The notes under the pieces are model-generated. The model made no database searches. It saw nothing but the letters and a program-made list of their open reading frames with translations, and was not told the DNA's origin. From assembly GCA_021324465.1 (NCBI GenBank), contig JAJPJB010000071.1, positions 52,624-116,623 on the forward strand: DNA of 64,000 bases, in the 5' to 3' direction. Numbering within the stretch: the first letter of the stretch is position 1; the number at the start of each line of letters is the position of its first letter. Source of the stretch: Hyphomicrobiaceae bacterium. GTDB lineage: Bacteria; Pseudomonadota; Alphaproteobacteria; Rhizobiales; Xanthobacteraceae. Below, one piece after another: positions 8,365 to 16,566 of this stretch. Position numbers and translations under genes: made by a program.

Positions 8365-9117
8365 TCAATGCACCGCCCGCCCGCCGGAAATATCGAACAC
8401 GGCGCCGGTGGAGAACGAGCAGTCCTGCGACGACAGCCACGCGACCATCGCCGCGATTTCGTCGACCGCGACGAAGCGGTTCATGGGAATTTTCGACAAC
8501 ATGTAGTCGATCTGCGCCCGCGTCATTTGATCGAACAGGTCGGTCTTGGCCGCCGCCGGTGTGACGCAGTTTACCAGGACGCCCTTGCCGGCCAATTCCT
8601 TGGCCAGCGACTTGGTCAGGCCGATCAGGCCGGCTTTGGATGCCGAATAATGCGAGGCATTGGGATTGCCTTCTTTGCCGGCGATCGAGGCGATGTTGAC
8701 GATGCGGCCGTAGCCGGCCTTGACCATGTGCGGCACGACGGCGCGGCAGACGAGATACGGCGCGATCAGATTGACCTCGATCACCTGCCGCCAGATTTTT
8801 GGCGCAAGCTCCCAGGTCGGCGCATTGCCGCCGGTGATCCCGGCATTGTTGACTACAATGTCGATGCTGCCGGCATCACCGATCAGCGTTTTGACAGCGC
8901 TTGCAATCGCCGTCTCGTCGGTGACGTCCAGCGTCGCGGTACAAACGCGATTGCCGCCGTTCAGCGACGCGACGGCTGTTTCGAGCGCCGCCGCATCCAT
9001 GTCCCACAGCGCCACCGTTGCGCCCGAGGCCAGGAACCGCCGCGCAATGGCAAAGCCGATGCCTCGGGCTCCGCCGGTGACGATTGCCGTGCGATTTTTC
9101 AAATCGATGGTGTTCAT
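8365..9117 (-). CDS. SDR family NAD(P)-dependent dehydrogenase/reductase
   Basis: A 250-residue classical short-chain dehydrogenase. The nucleotide-binding motif is TGGARGIG near residues 15-22, with NNAG at about 90, the catalytic serine in NIASIAG near 143, and YSASK (Tyr and Lys) near 157-161. The acidic residue after beta-2 (WDMD) suggests NAD(H) preference. Classical SDRs interconvert hydroxy and keto groups. It is the last gene of a leftward block after the BKACE gene, which also acts on a beta-keto acid, so it may supply or remove a keto substrate. An FabG-like role is less likely in this context. Confidence 0.85.
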   Translation of the reverse strand: MNTIDLKNRTAIVTGGARGIGFAIARRFLASGATVALWDMDAAALETAVASLNGGNRVCTATLDVTDETAIASAVKTLIGDAGSIDIVVNNAGITGGNAPTWELAPKIWRQVIEVNLIAPYLVCRAVVPHMVKAGYGRIVNIASIAGKEGNPNASHYSASKAGLIGLTKSLAKELAGKGVLVNCVTPAAAKTDLFDQMTRAQIDYMLSKIPMNRFVAVDEIAAMVAWLSSQDCSFSTGAVFDISGGRAVH

Positions 9118-9142
9118 AGAGCACCTGCGGGTGCAGCGTTCC

Positions 9143-9185
9143 CGTCATCGCGGATCGCTGCGTCGCTTCGCTCCTCGCAATGACG
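9143..9185. repeat. short dispersed repeat (CGTCATYGCGAGGAGCG type)
   Basis: Read on the minus strand this is CGTCATTGCGAGGAGCGAAG followed by CGACGCAGCGATCC and GATGACG, a palindromic repeat common between genes of many proteobacteria. It separates the BKACE and SDR genes. Confidence 0.55.
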
Positions 9186-9195
9186 GAACCCCAAG

Positions 9196-10125
9196 CTAAA
9201 ACTTCACGCGGTCGCCGCCTTTGAGCCCGAGCATCTGCCGCGCCTCGGTCGGCGTTGCGATCTCGTAGCCGAGATCCTCGATGATGCGGCGGATTTTTTG
9301 CACCTGCTCGGCATTGCTCTTGGCGAGCTTTCCGGGGCCGATATAGAGCGAGTCCTCGAGGCCGACCCGTACATTGCCGCCCATCATCACCGCCGTGGTG
9401 CAGAAATTCATCTGATGGCGGCCGCCGGCCAGCACCGACCAGGAATAATCCTTGCCGAACAGCCTGTCCGCCGTGCGTTTCATGAACAGCAGATTGTCGA
9501 GATCGGCGCCGATGCCGCCGAGAATGCCGAAGATCAGCTGCAGGAACAGCGGCGGCTTGAACAGACCGCGATCGACCATATGCGCTAGATTGTAGAGGTG
9601 GCCGGTGTCGTAGCATTCGTGCTCGAATTTCACGCCATGGCCTTCGCCGAGCGTCTTATAGACCTTCTCGATGTCGCGGAACGTGTTGGGAAAGATGTAA
9701 GCGTCGGAATTGCGCAGATAGCTTTCTTCCCAGTCGTATTTCCAGGTCTTGTAGCGGCGCGCCATCGGATAGAGCGCGAAATTCATCGAGCCCATATTCA
9801 TCGAGCACATTTCCGGCGAAAGCGCATTGGCGGCCGAGATGCGCTGCTCGACCGTCATGGTGACGGCGCCGCCGGTGGTGATGTTCACCACCGCATCAGT
9901 CGCCTGCTTGATGCGCGGCAGAAACTGCATGAACACGCTCGCCTCCGAGGATGGCCGGCCGTCCTTCGGATCGCGCGCATGCAGATGCAGGATGGCGGCG
10001 CCGGCCTTGGCGGCGTCTATGGCCTGGGTGGCGATCTGATCAGGCGTGATCGGCAGCGCATCCGACATGGTCGGCGTGTGGATCGAGCCGGTGATCGCAC
10101 AGCTGATGATGATCTTGTTGGCCAT
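9196..10125 (-). CDS. beta-keto acid cleavage enzyme (BKACE, DUF849)
   Basis: The 309-residue TIM-barrel protein has the hallmark HLHARD motif (ILHLHARDPKDGRPS, near residues 45-59), where the two histidines are metal ligands, followed by NITTGG, a conserved BKACE strand, and by PEMCSMNMGSMNF. The family condenses a beta-keto acid with acetyl-CoA to give an acetoacetate-like product and a CoA thioester; the founding member is 3-keto-5-aminohexanoate cleavage enzyme. The start at ATG 10125 (MANKIII) has a GGGAGCA ribosome site upstream; an earlier in-frame start at 10158 would overlap livM. The actual keto acid is not predictable here. Confidence 0.88.
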   Translation of the reverse strand: MANKIIISCAITGSIHTPTMSDALPITPDQIATQAIDAAKAGAAILHLHARDPKDGRPSSEASVFMQFLPRIKQATDAVVNITTGGAVTMTVEQRISAANALSPEMCSMNMGSMNFALYPMARRYKTWKYDWEESYLRNSDAYIFPNTFRDIEKVYKTLGEGHGVKFEHECYDTGHLYNLAHMVDRGLFKPPLFLQLIFGILGGIGADLDNLLFMKRTADRLFGKDYSWSVLAGGRHQMNFCTTAVMMGGNVRVGLEDSLYIGPGKLAKSNAEQVQKIRRIIEDLGYEIATPTEARQMLGLKGGDRVKF

Positions 10126-10154
10126 TGGACGTTGCTCCCTTGACTGCGCCACTC

Positions 10155-11186
10155 TCATTTCCGCGCGGTACCATCGTCGAGGATAACGCGCCGTTCAAGC
10201 GGAAAAACCGAGAAGCCGAAGCGCTCGGCGATCAGCCCCCACACCCCCTTCGGTGCGGTGAGCATGACCGCAATTGCAACGAGGCCGAGCATCATCAGAT
10301 ACAGCGTGCCGAGGTCGGCCAGCGTCTGGCGCAGCACAAAGAAAATGATGGTGCCGATGATCGGCCCTTCGATGCGGCCGATGCCGCCGATCACGGTGAT
10401 GAAGATGACAAAGGCGGTCCAGTCATTGACGCTGAAGGCGGCGTCCGGCGAAATGCGCAGCCTTTGCAAAAAGATCAGCGCGCCGACCATGGCGGTGCCG
10501 CAGGCGGTGACAATATAGACCAGAACCTTGGTGCGCATGACGTCGATGCCGCTGCAGCGCGCGGCGACTTCGCTGTCGCGGATGGCCTTGAGCGCCAAGC
10601 CATAGCGCGAGCGCAACAGCAGCACGATGGCAACGAGAATTGTAAGCGCGAGCGCCAGCGCCACCCAGTATTCGACCGCATCACGCAGCGCCCGGCTTGG
10701 CGCAATAGCGATGATCATGGACGCCGGCAGGCTCGTGCCGGAGCCGCCGCCGAGGAGCGAAACTTGCGACGCGGCGAGCCGAAACACCTCCGCGACGATC
10801 CAGGTGCCGATCGCGAAATAATGGCCGCGCAGGCGGAACACCAGGCCGGCGACCGGCATCGCGACCAGGCCGGAAATGATGCCGGCGAGCGGGAGCGCCC
10901 ACAGCGGTGACAAGCCCAACAGAATGGCGAGGGCAAACAGCAAATAGGCGCCGAGCCCGACATAGGCTTGCTGGCCGACCGAGACGAGGCCGGCATAGCC
11001 GGCCAACAGATTCCAAAGGCTCGCCAGCGCCGCATAAGCATAGATTTCCGCAAGCAGCTGCAAGTCGTCGCGGCCGCCCCAATAGGGCGCGGCGGCGAGG
11101 GCGATCACGCCAAGTGCAAACAGCACGAGCGCGATCCGGCTGGCGCGGCTTTCAAAGACGACGCGCACGCGTTTGCTGTCGCTCAC
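10155..11186 (-). CDS. livM: branched-chain amino acid-type ABC permease LivM
   Basis: A 343-residue inner-membrane permease with about ten hydrophobic helices. It has the LivM-type SLWNLLAGYAGLVSVGQQAY segment near residue 60-80 and the ABC-contact loop SEVAARCSGID near residue 200. The gene overlaps livH by four bases (11183-11186). LivM pairs with LivH to form the channel of HAAT importers, which carry branched-chain amino acids but also many carboxylic and aromatic acids. Its position next to BKACE suggests import of an acid feeding that enzyme; this is inference. Confidence 0.88.
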   Translation of the reverse strand: MSDSKRVRVVFESRASRIALVLFALGVIALAAAPYWGGRDDLQLLAEIYAYAALASLWNLLAGYAGLVSVGQQAYVGLGAYLLFALAILLGLSPLWALPLAGIISGLVAMPVAGLVFRLRGHYFAIGTWIVAEVFRLAASQVSLLGGGSGTSLPASMIIAIAPSRALRDAVEYWVALALALTILVAIVLLLRSRYGLALKAIRDSEVAARCSGIDVMRTKVLVYIVTACGTAMVGALIFLQRLRISPDAAFSVNDWTAFVIFITVIGGIGRIEGPIIGTIIFFVLRQTLADLGTLYLMMLGLVAIAVMLTAPKGVWGLIAERFGFSVFPLERRVILDDGTARK

Positions 11187-12049
11187 ATGCGCACCTTGGG
11201 AAACAGGCCCTGCGGCCGCACCGCGAGCACGATCAGAAAAGCGATATGGCCGGCGAGAATTTGCCAGCCCGGATTAAGGTGCGCGCCGATCGCCTGCGCG
11301 ACGCCGAGAATGAGGCCGCCGGCAAGCGTGCCCCACAGGCTGCCCAGCCCGCCGACGATCACCGCCTCGAAGCCGAAGATCAGTCGCGCTGGTCCTTGCG
11401 ACGGATCGAAATTGGCACGCACCGCAAGAAACACGCCGGCGATCGCGACCACCGCGAGCGACAGCGCCATGGCGAGCGCAAAGACGTGGCGGTTGTCGAG
11501 ACCCATCAGCTGCGCTACCGCCGGATCGTCCGCCGTGGCGCGAAATGCGCGGCCGAGCGCGGTGCGATAAAAGACGAATTGCAGGCCGCCAATTACGGCA
11601 ACTGCGACTGCGAATTGCAAGAGTGGCAGCACGCCGACATAGATGCCCTCGGCGAGTCGGACGGTGTCGACCTCGATCGCGCCCGCCTGCAATTTGACGC
11701 TATCCGCCGTGAACACCGTCAATAAGCCGTTCTGTATGATGACCGAGAGTCCAAAGGTCACGAGCAACGGCGGCAGCAGGTCATCGCCCAAGGTGCGGTT
11801 GAGCAAGATCCGTTGCAGCAGATAGCCGATCAGTGCCATCGCCGGCACGACGATGAGGAGCGCCGTGAGCGGCCCGATGCCGAGCGTCTGCGTGATGACG
11901 AGCGCGAGATAGGCGGCAAGCACGATCAGATCGCCATGCGCGATATTGACCAGCCGCATCACGCCGAAGATCAGCGACAGGCCGGCGGCGAACATGGCGT
12001 AGAGCCCGCCCACCAGCACGCCTTGGATGATGACGTTGATCCAGTCCAT
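11183..12049 (-). CDS. livH: branched-chain amino acid-type ABC permease LivH
   Basis: The 288-residue membrane protein carries LivH features: an N-terminal IIQGVLVGGLYAMFAAGLSL segment, FGVMRLVNIAHGDL, and a C-terminal GGLGSLWGTLAGGLILG segment. The EAA-like cytoplasmic loop is TADDPAVAQLMGLD. It is followed immediately by livM with a four-base overlap. Between it and livF lies a 130-base gap with a palindromic repeat. No periplasmic binding protein is encoded in this operon. Confidence 0.88.
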   Translation of the reverse strand: MDWINVIIQGVLVGGLYAMFAAGLSLIFGVMRLVNIAHGDLIVLAAYLALVITQTLGIGPLTALLIVVPAMALIGYLLQRILLNRTLGDDLLPPLLVTFGLSVIIQNGLLTVFTADSVKLQAGAIEVDTVRLAEGIYVGVLPLLQFAVAVAVIGGLQFVFYRTALGRAFRATADDPAVAQLMGLDNRHVFALAMALSLAVVAIAGVFLAVRANFDPSQGPARLIFGFEAVIVGGLGSLWGTLAGGLILGVAQAIGAHLNPGWQILAGHIAFLIVLAVRPQGLFPKVRM

Positions 12050-12070
12050 TCGACGCCGCTCAGTTTCCAG

Positions 12071-12154
12071 CCGTCATGCCCGGCCTGTGCCGGGCATCAA
12101 CGACTTCAGCTTCAAGAAAAGACGTGGATGGCCGGGACAGGCCCGGCCATGATG
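12071..12154. repeat. REP-type inverted repeat between livF and livH
   Basis: CGTCATGCCCGGCCTGTGCC at the left and GGCCGGGACAGGCCCGGCCA at the right are arms of an imperfect palindrome, with GACGTGGATG between. The same kind of CCCGGCxxxxxCCGGGCAT repeat is abundant in related genomes. Lying inside the operon, it could form a stem-loop in the transcript. Confidence 0.6.
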
Positions 12155-12179
12155 GACAAAAGCCAGCCAGTTTCTCACT

Positions 12180-12896
12180 TCATACCCCAAAATACGCCGC
12201 CGCGATCTGCTCGCGCGTCAACGCCTTGGTGGCGCCTTCGAGCGCGACGCGACCCTCTTGCAGGCAATAGACCCGCTGCGCCGCCTTGAGCGCCTGCACG
12301 ATGTCCTGCTCGACCAGGATGATCGACGTGCCCTGCGCCAGGATCGCCGGCAGCCGCGCGTAAATGTCGCGCACGACGATGGGGGCCAGCCCGAGGCTGA
12401 TCTCGTCGCAGAGCAAGAGTTTCGGATTGGCCATCAGCGCGCGGCCCAGCGCCACCATCTGCTGCTGGCCGCCGGACAATGCGGTACTGGGCAAATTCCG
12501 CCGCTCGGCGAGAACCGGAAACAGCTCGAACACGCGCTGCAAGCTCCACGGGCCGGCGCGCTTGAGCTGACCGCCGATCATGAGATTTTCCTCGACGCTG
12601 AGCGAGGGAAACAGTCCCCGGCCCTCCGGCACCAGGGCAATGCCGCGCGCCGCGACCGCAAATGCCGCCATGCCGCCGATCGGCTCGCCTTCACAGACGA
12701 TGGCGTCGCGCGGCGCGCGCAACAGCCCGGCGATGCTTTTGAGCAGGGCGCTCTTGCCGGCACCGTTGGCGCCGATCACCGCCACCGCTTCGCCCGGGGC
12801 GACCTGCATCGAGACGCCGAACAGCGCCTGGATATCGCCGTAAAACGCGTCGAGCCCGCGCACGGCAAGGAGCGGCGCCGCGGATGGATCAGGCAT
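12180..12896 (-). CDS. livF: branched-chain amino acid-type ABC ATPase LivF
   Basis: The 238-residue ATPase has Walker A GANGAGKS (near residue 40), the signature ALSGGQQQMVALGRAL (near 138) and Walker B LLLCDEIS (near 160); the Walker B glutamate is present. The GLAP(I) segment after Walker B is typical of LivF. It drives the LivHM permease with LivG. The start overlaps the end of livG by eight bases, which suggests translational coupling. Confidence 0.88.
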   Translation of the reverse strand: MPDPSAAPLLAVRGLDAFYGDIQALFGVSMQVAPGEAVAVIGANGAGKSALLKSIAGLLRAPRDAIVCEGEPIGGMAAFAVAARGIALVPEGRGLFPSLSVEENLMIGGQLKRAGPWSLQRVFELFPVLAERRNLPSTALSGGQQQMVALGRALMANPKLLLCDEISLGLAPIVVRDIYARLPAILAQGTSIILVEQDIVQALKAAQRVYCLQEGRVALEGATKALTREQIAAAYFGV

Positions 12897-13620
12897 CGGC
12901 CTCGATCCCCAGATAGATTTCGGCGACCTGCGGACTCCTGATCACGGTCGCCGGATCGCCGTCGGCAATGAAGGCGCCATTATGAAGCACGAGCAGCCGG
13001 TCGATGCTGGCGACCAGCGCGTGCACGACATGTTCGATCCAGATGATCGAAATGCCGCCACGGCGCAGCGCGCGGATCAGTTCGACCAGGGCCTGGCATT
13101 CGTACTCGGTGAGCCCGCCCGCCACTTCGTCAAGCAGCAGCACCGCCGGATCGGTCGCCAGCGCCCGCGCCAATTCGAGCCGCTTACGATCGAGCAGCGT
13201 GAGGCTGCCCGCCGGCCGGTTGGCTTTTTCGGCAAGCCCGCAGCGCTCGAGAATGTCCATGCAGCTCTGATAGGCCTCACGCTCGCGGCGGCGCGCCCCG
13301 AACGCGGACGCCACCACCAGATTTTCGAACACGCTCATGCCGGTGAACGGCAAGGGGATCTGGAACGAGCGCCCGATGCCCATAGCGCAGCGCCGCGCCG
13401 GCGACGCGCGTGTGATGTCGCTTCCCTCATAAAGCACGCGCCCCGAATCCGGCGCCACCGTGCCGCTGACGATGCCGAACAAAGTGGTCTTGCCGGCGCC
13501 GTTGGGGCCGATAATGCCCAGCGCTTCGCCTTTGTCGAGGGCGAGATCAATGGACGCGGCAACGACGATGGCGCCGAAGCGTTTTGAGATTTTTTCCAGC
13601 GCGAGGATCGGCATGGACAT
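12889..13620 (-). CDS. livG: branched-chain amino acid-type ABC ATPase LivG
   Basis: The 243-residue ATPase has Walker A GPNGAGKT (near residue 40) and Walker B LLLDEVAGGL (near 165). Its signature is unusual: SLTLLDRKRLELARAL, where LSGGQ is replaced by TLLDR. LivG proteins commonly have LSYGQ or LPLGR-type variants, so this lies within known spread but at the divergent end. It is the first gene of the livGFHM set. Its upstream region (13621-13948) contains a 124-base palindromic element. Confidence 0.86.
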   Translation of the reverse strand: MSMPILALEKISKRFGAIVVAASIDLALDKGEALGIIGPNGAGKTTLFGIVSGTVAPDSGRVLYEGSDITRASPARRCAMGIGRSFQIPLPFTGMSVFENLVVASAFGARRREREAYQSCMDILERCGLAEKANRPAGSLTLLDRKRLELARALATDPAVLLLDEVAGGLTEYECQALVELIRALRRGGISIIWIEHVVHALVASIDRLLVLHNGAFIADGDPATVIRSPQVAEIYLGIEADA

Positions 13621-13776
13621 TGTGGCGGGCCAAAACTACGGCATTGGATTTGATCGCATTGCGCCGTCGCTGCGCGACCGCCGGAGAGATCCCCAGAAGG
13701 ACGTTCGAAGGCAGGCCACGGCGCGGACTCTGGGGGGTTCACCTATCATGCCCGGCTGCCGGCCAGAACCGGCTGT

Positions 13777-13900
13777 TCGATCGCAACGCCCACTGTCCTT
13801 TTCCAAACAAATCAGGCTGTCAAGGGCAAGCCGCTGCGCGGCGCCGGAGGCGCCCCTGACAGCCTGATTTGTTCGGAACCTTTGCGGCCGTTGCGATCGA
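13777..13900. repeat. 124-bp imperfect palindrome, possible bidirectional terminator or mobile mini-element
   Basis: The inner arms 13806-13826 and 13853-13873 match at 20 of 21 positions (AACAAATCAGGCTGTCA pairs with TGACAGCCTGATTTGTT) around a 26-base GC-rich loop. Outer arms TCGATCGCAACG (13777-13788) and CGTTGCGATCGA (13889-13900) are a perfect 12-bp inverted repeat. The whole lies in the 328-base gap between the molybdenum-enzyme gene and livG, both leftward. The AT-rich stem base and short T-rich exits are terminator-like, but the long nested symmetry is also what a small non-autonomous transposable element shows. Confidence 0.75.
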
Positions 13901-13948
13901 CGGCGCGAAGCGATCAGAGGCCGTCATCCAAATTTATAGGTTTTGCCC

Positions 13949-16354
13949 CTAATTCCCGCCTGCGGACCTCGCCCTCTCATTCCTTTTCGCTTCTTGGATC
14001 GCCGACCAGATCGCATACGGCGTCGCAGGCATCGCGATGTCGCGCACACCGAGGTCGCGCAGCGCGTCGAGGATGGCGCTACTGACAGCCGCCGGCGCAG
14101 CCGTGGTGCCGCCCTCGCCCCCGGCCTTGATGCCGAGCGGGTTTGTTGGCGACAGCACTTCGGCAATGCCAATATCAAATGACGGCACTTGGTCGGCGTG
14201 CGGCATGCCATAGTCCATCAGCGAGCCGGTGAGCGGCTGGCCGGAATCCGGATCGAGATAGATCTGCTCGCAGATCGCCTGCCCCACCCCTTGCACGATC
14301 GCGCCGTGGGTCTGGCCATGCACGATCAGCGGATTGATGCAGCGGCCGACATCATCCACCGAAGCGTATCGCGTGATCGCCATATTGCCGGTTTCCGGAT
14401 CGATCTCCACTTCGCAGACCGCCGTACCATTGGGAAACACCGGCTCATGCATCTCATTGTCGGTCACGACGAACAGCCCGTCTTTGAGCGGCTCCGGCAG
14501 CTTGATCTGTGCCGCTTCATTGGCGAGTTCGAGAAAGTCGAATGTGCGATTGGTGTCGCGCGCGCCGAAGCGGCCGTCGCTGTACGTGACATTCTCAGGC
14601 GGCACATCCATCACCAGGGCGGCGATCTGCTTGCCTTTCTCGATCAGATCGACCGCCGCCTTGGAGAACACCGTGGCCGCATGACGCATCGAGCGGCCGG
14701 AATGCGACCCGCCGCCGACACGCACTACGTCGGTATCGCCGAGCACGATGCGCACCCGTTCCAGCGGCACATGCAGGAGATCCGACATCACCTGTGCGAA
14801 GCTCGTCTCGTGGCCCTGCCCTGCCGGCTGGGTGCCGATCACGACGTCGATATGCGCCGGCTCTGCTTGACCCTGCGGCTGCACCTTGATGCGCGCCTGT
14901 TCGCGCGGCGCGCCGATCGAGGACTCCACGTAATTCGCAAGTCCAAGCCCCAAAAGCTTGCCGCGCCGTCTGGCTTCGCGCCGGCGCGCCGCAAAACCCT
15001 TGCAGTCAGCAAGCTCCATGGCCCAGTCCATATTCTCTTCATAGCGGCCGGAATCGTAGAGCATGCCGACTGCATTGCGATACGGCATGGCGTTCGGCCG
15101 GATCAGATTCTTGCGCCGCAGTCTGATGCGATCGATGCCGAGCTCGGCCGCGGCCTCGTCGACCAGCCGCTCGATGGCATAAGTGACTTCCGGCCGGCCG
15201 GAGCTGCGATAGGCCTGTGTCGGCATGGTGTTGGTGAAGACGGCGAGCGAGCGCAAGCTTGCCGCAGGAATATCGTATGAGCCGGGAATCAGCCCTGAGC
15301 CTTTGCTCAGCGGCGACAGCGATACGCAGTGCGCGCCGACATTGCTGATATTGGTGGCGCGCATCGCCAGAAACCGGCCGCCTTCGTCGAGCGCAAGTTC
15401 GACTTCGGTGACCAGATCGCGGCCCTGGTAATCGCTCAAAAAGGCTTCCGAGCGCGTAGCGAGATATTTGACCGGTCGACCGATCTTCTTCGAGGCCCAC
15501 AGCACCAGGGCGAATTCGACAAAGACACGATTGCGGGTGCCGAAATTGCCGCCGACATCATAAGAAAGAACGCGCAGCGTGTCGGGGACAAGACCGAGTA
15601 CGAATTCCAGTTCGCGCTTCTGTCGCACCGCGCCACCCGAGCCGGCGTAGAGCGTGTAGCGGCCGGTCGCAGCATCGTAATGGCCGAGCGCCGCCCGCAG
15701 CTCCATCGGCACGCCGGTGACGCGGCCGATATGAAATTTCCGCTTCACCACATGCGCCGCACGCGCAAAAGCCGCCTCGGTCGCTTCGGCATCGCCGAAC
15801 CGCGTGTCGACCAGAATATTGTTCGGCGCCTCATCCCAGAGCGTGGGCGCGCCCGGCCGCATCGCATCTTCCGAGTGCAGCACGAAGGGCAACTCCTCGT
15901 ATTGCACCGCGACGGCTTCCGCCGCATCCATTGCCTGCGCTTTGGTCTCGGCGACCACCATGGCGAGCGCCTCGCCGACATGGCGTGCCTTGTCGGTGGG
16001 CAACAGCACATGCGGGCCCTCGAACACGGCGCCGCCGCCCGGACCATGCAGCTTCATGTCAAACTTGGTCTTCGGCAGCGGATCGTGGGGGATCGGCTTG
16101 AGCTTGTCGGCGGCGCAATCGGCGCCGGTGAACACGCCGAGAACACCCGGCATCGCCAGCGCCTGGGTCTTGTCGATCGCAACAATGCGCGCATGCGGAT
16201 GCGGCGATCGCACCATGACCGCATGCGCCTGACCGGGAAGCGAGAAATCGTCGGTGAAGCGGCCCTTGCCGGTAATGAGCCGCGCGTCCTCCTTGCGCGG
16301 CATGGGCTTGCCGATGAAACGATAGAGGTCGTCCGGCCGTCCGGTATCGTTCAT
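13949..16354 (-). CDS. xanthine dehydrogenase/CO dehydrogenase-family molybdopterin-binding large subunit
   Basis: The 801-residue product is a CoxL/XdhB-type large subunit: N-terminal KEDARLITGKGRFTDDF with HPHARI, then VGGNFGTRN (near residue 255), AYRSSGRPE (near 365) where form I CO dehydrogenases have the AYRCSFR active-site loop, and the catalytic glutamate in GIKAGGEGGT near the C-terminus. The AYRSSGRPE loop rules out a form I CO dehydrogenase. Such enzymes hydroxylate purines, aldehydes or N-heterocycles and need FAD and Fe-S subunits, but neither lies next to this gene. I chose ATG 16354 (MNDTGRPDDLYRFIG) over an in-frame start at 16468. It follows the enolase-superfamily gene by 212 bases. 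Confidence 0.88.
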   Translation of the reverse strand: MNDTGRPDDLYRFIGKPMPRKEDARLITGKGRFTDDFSLPGQAHAVMVRSPHPHARIVAIDKTQALAMPGVLGVFTGADCAADKLKPIPHDPLPKTKFDMKLHGPGGGAVFEGPHVLLPTDKARHVGEALAMVVAETKAQAMDAAEAVAVQYEELPFVLHSEDAMRPGAPTLWDEAPNNILVDTRFGDAEATEAAFARAAHVVKRKFHIGRVTGVPMELRAALGHYDAATGRYTLYAGSGGAVRQKRELEFVLGLVPDTLRVLSYDVGGNFGTRNRVFVEFALVLWASKKIGRPVKYLATRSEAFLSDYQGRDLVTEVELALDEGGRFLAMRATNISNVGAHCVSLSPLSKGSGLIPGSYDIPAASLRSLAVFTNTMPTQAYRSSGRPEVTYAIERLVDEAAAELGIDRIRLRRKNLIRPNAMPYRNAVGMLYDSGRYEENMDWAMELADCKGFAARRREARRRGKLLGLGLANYVESSIGAPREQARIKVQPQGQAEPAHIDVVIGTQPAGQGHETSFAQVMSDLLHVPLERVRIVLGDTDVVRVGGGSHSGRSMRHAATVFSKAAVDLIEKGKQIAALVMDVPPENVTYSDGRFGARDTNRTFDFLELANEAAQIKLPEPLKDGLFVVTDNEMHEPVFPNGTAVCEVEIDPETGNMAITRYASVDDVGRCINPLIVHGQTHGAIVQGVGQAICEQIYLDPDSGQPLTGSLMDYGMPHADQVPSFDIGIAEVLSPTNPLGIKAGGEGGTTAAPAAVSSAILDALRDLGVRDIAMPATPYAIWSAIQEAKRNERARSAGGN

Positions 16355-16409
16355 GGCATTCTCATGCAATCGGCTCGGCACGCGATGGCTTTGCCTCGAA
16401 ACATCTGCG

Positions 16410-16431
16410 CATTCCCGCGCAGGCGGGAATG
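16410..16431. repeat. 22-bp palindrome in the gap upstream of the molybdenum-enzyme gene
   Basis: CATTCCCGC and GCGGGAATG are perfect inverted arms around CGCA-type sequence. The motif is a common intergenic repeat in proteobacteria. It lies 56 bases ahead of the chosen start of the large-subunit gene. Confidence 0.6.
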
Positions 16432-16566
16432 GAGCTTTGGGTGCCCGCTTTCCGCCTTCGCGTTCCACGCGTCAGCAGAGGCTAACTGCCGCAGATCGCG
16501 TGCAAGTGCCGGCGGGTGGCGGGGACGAACGGAGTATGAATTCGAGTCGAGCCGAAGCATCGCAAT

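Noticed and set aside
8997..9616. second open frame around the SDR/BKACE junction
   Set aside because: It crosses the dispersed repeat and has no start signal or domain; it overlaps both real genes in other phases.
13949..16354. form I aerobic CO dehydrogenase (coxL)
   Set aside because: The active-site loop reads AYRSSGRPE rather than AYRCSFR, and no coxM or coxS lies beside it.
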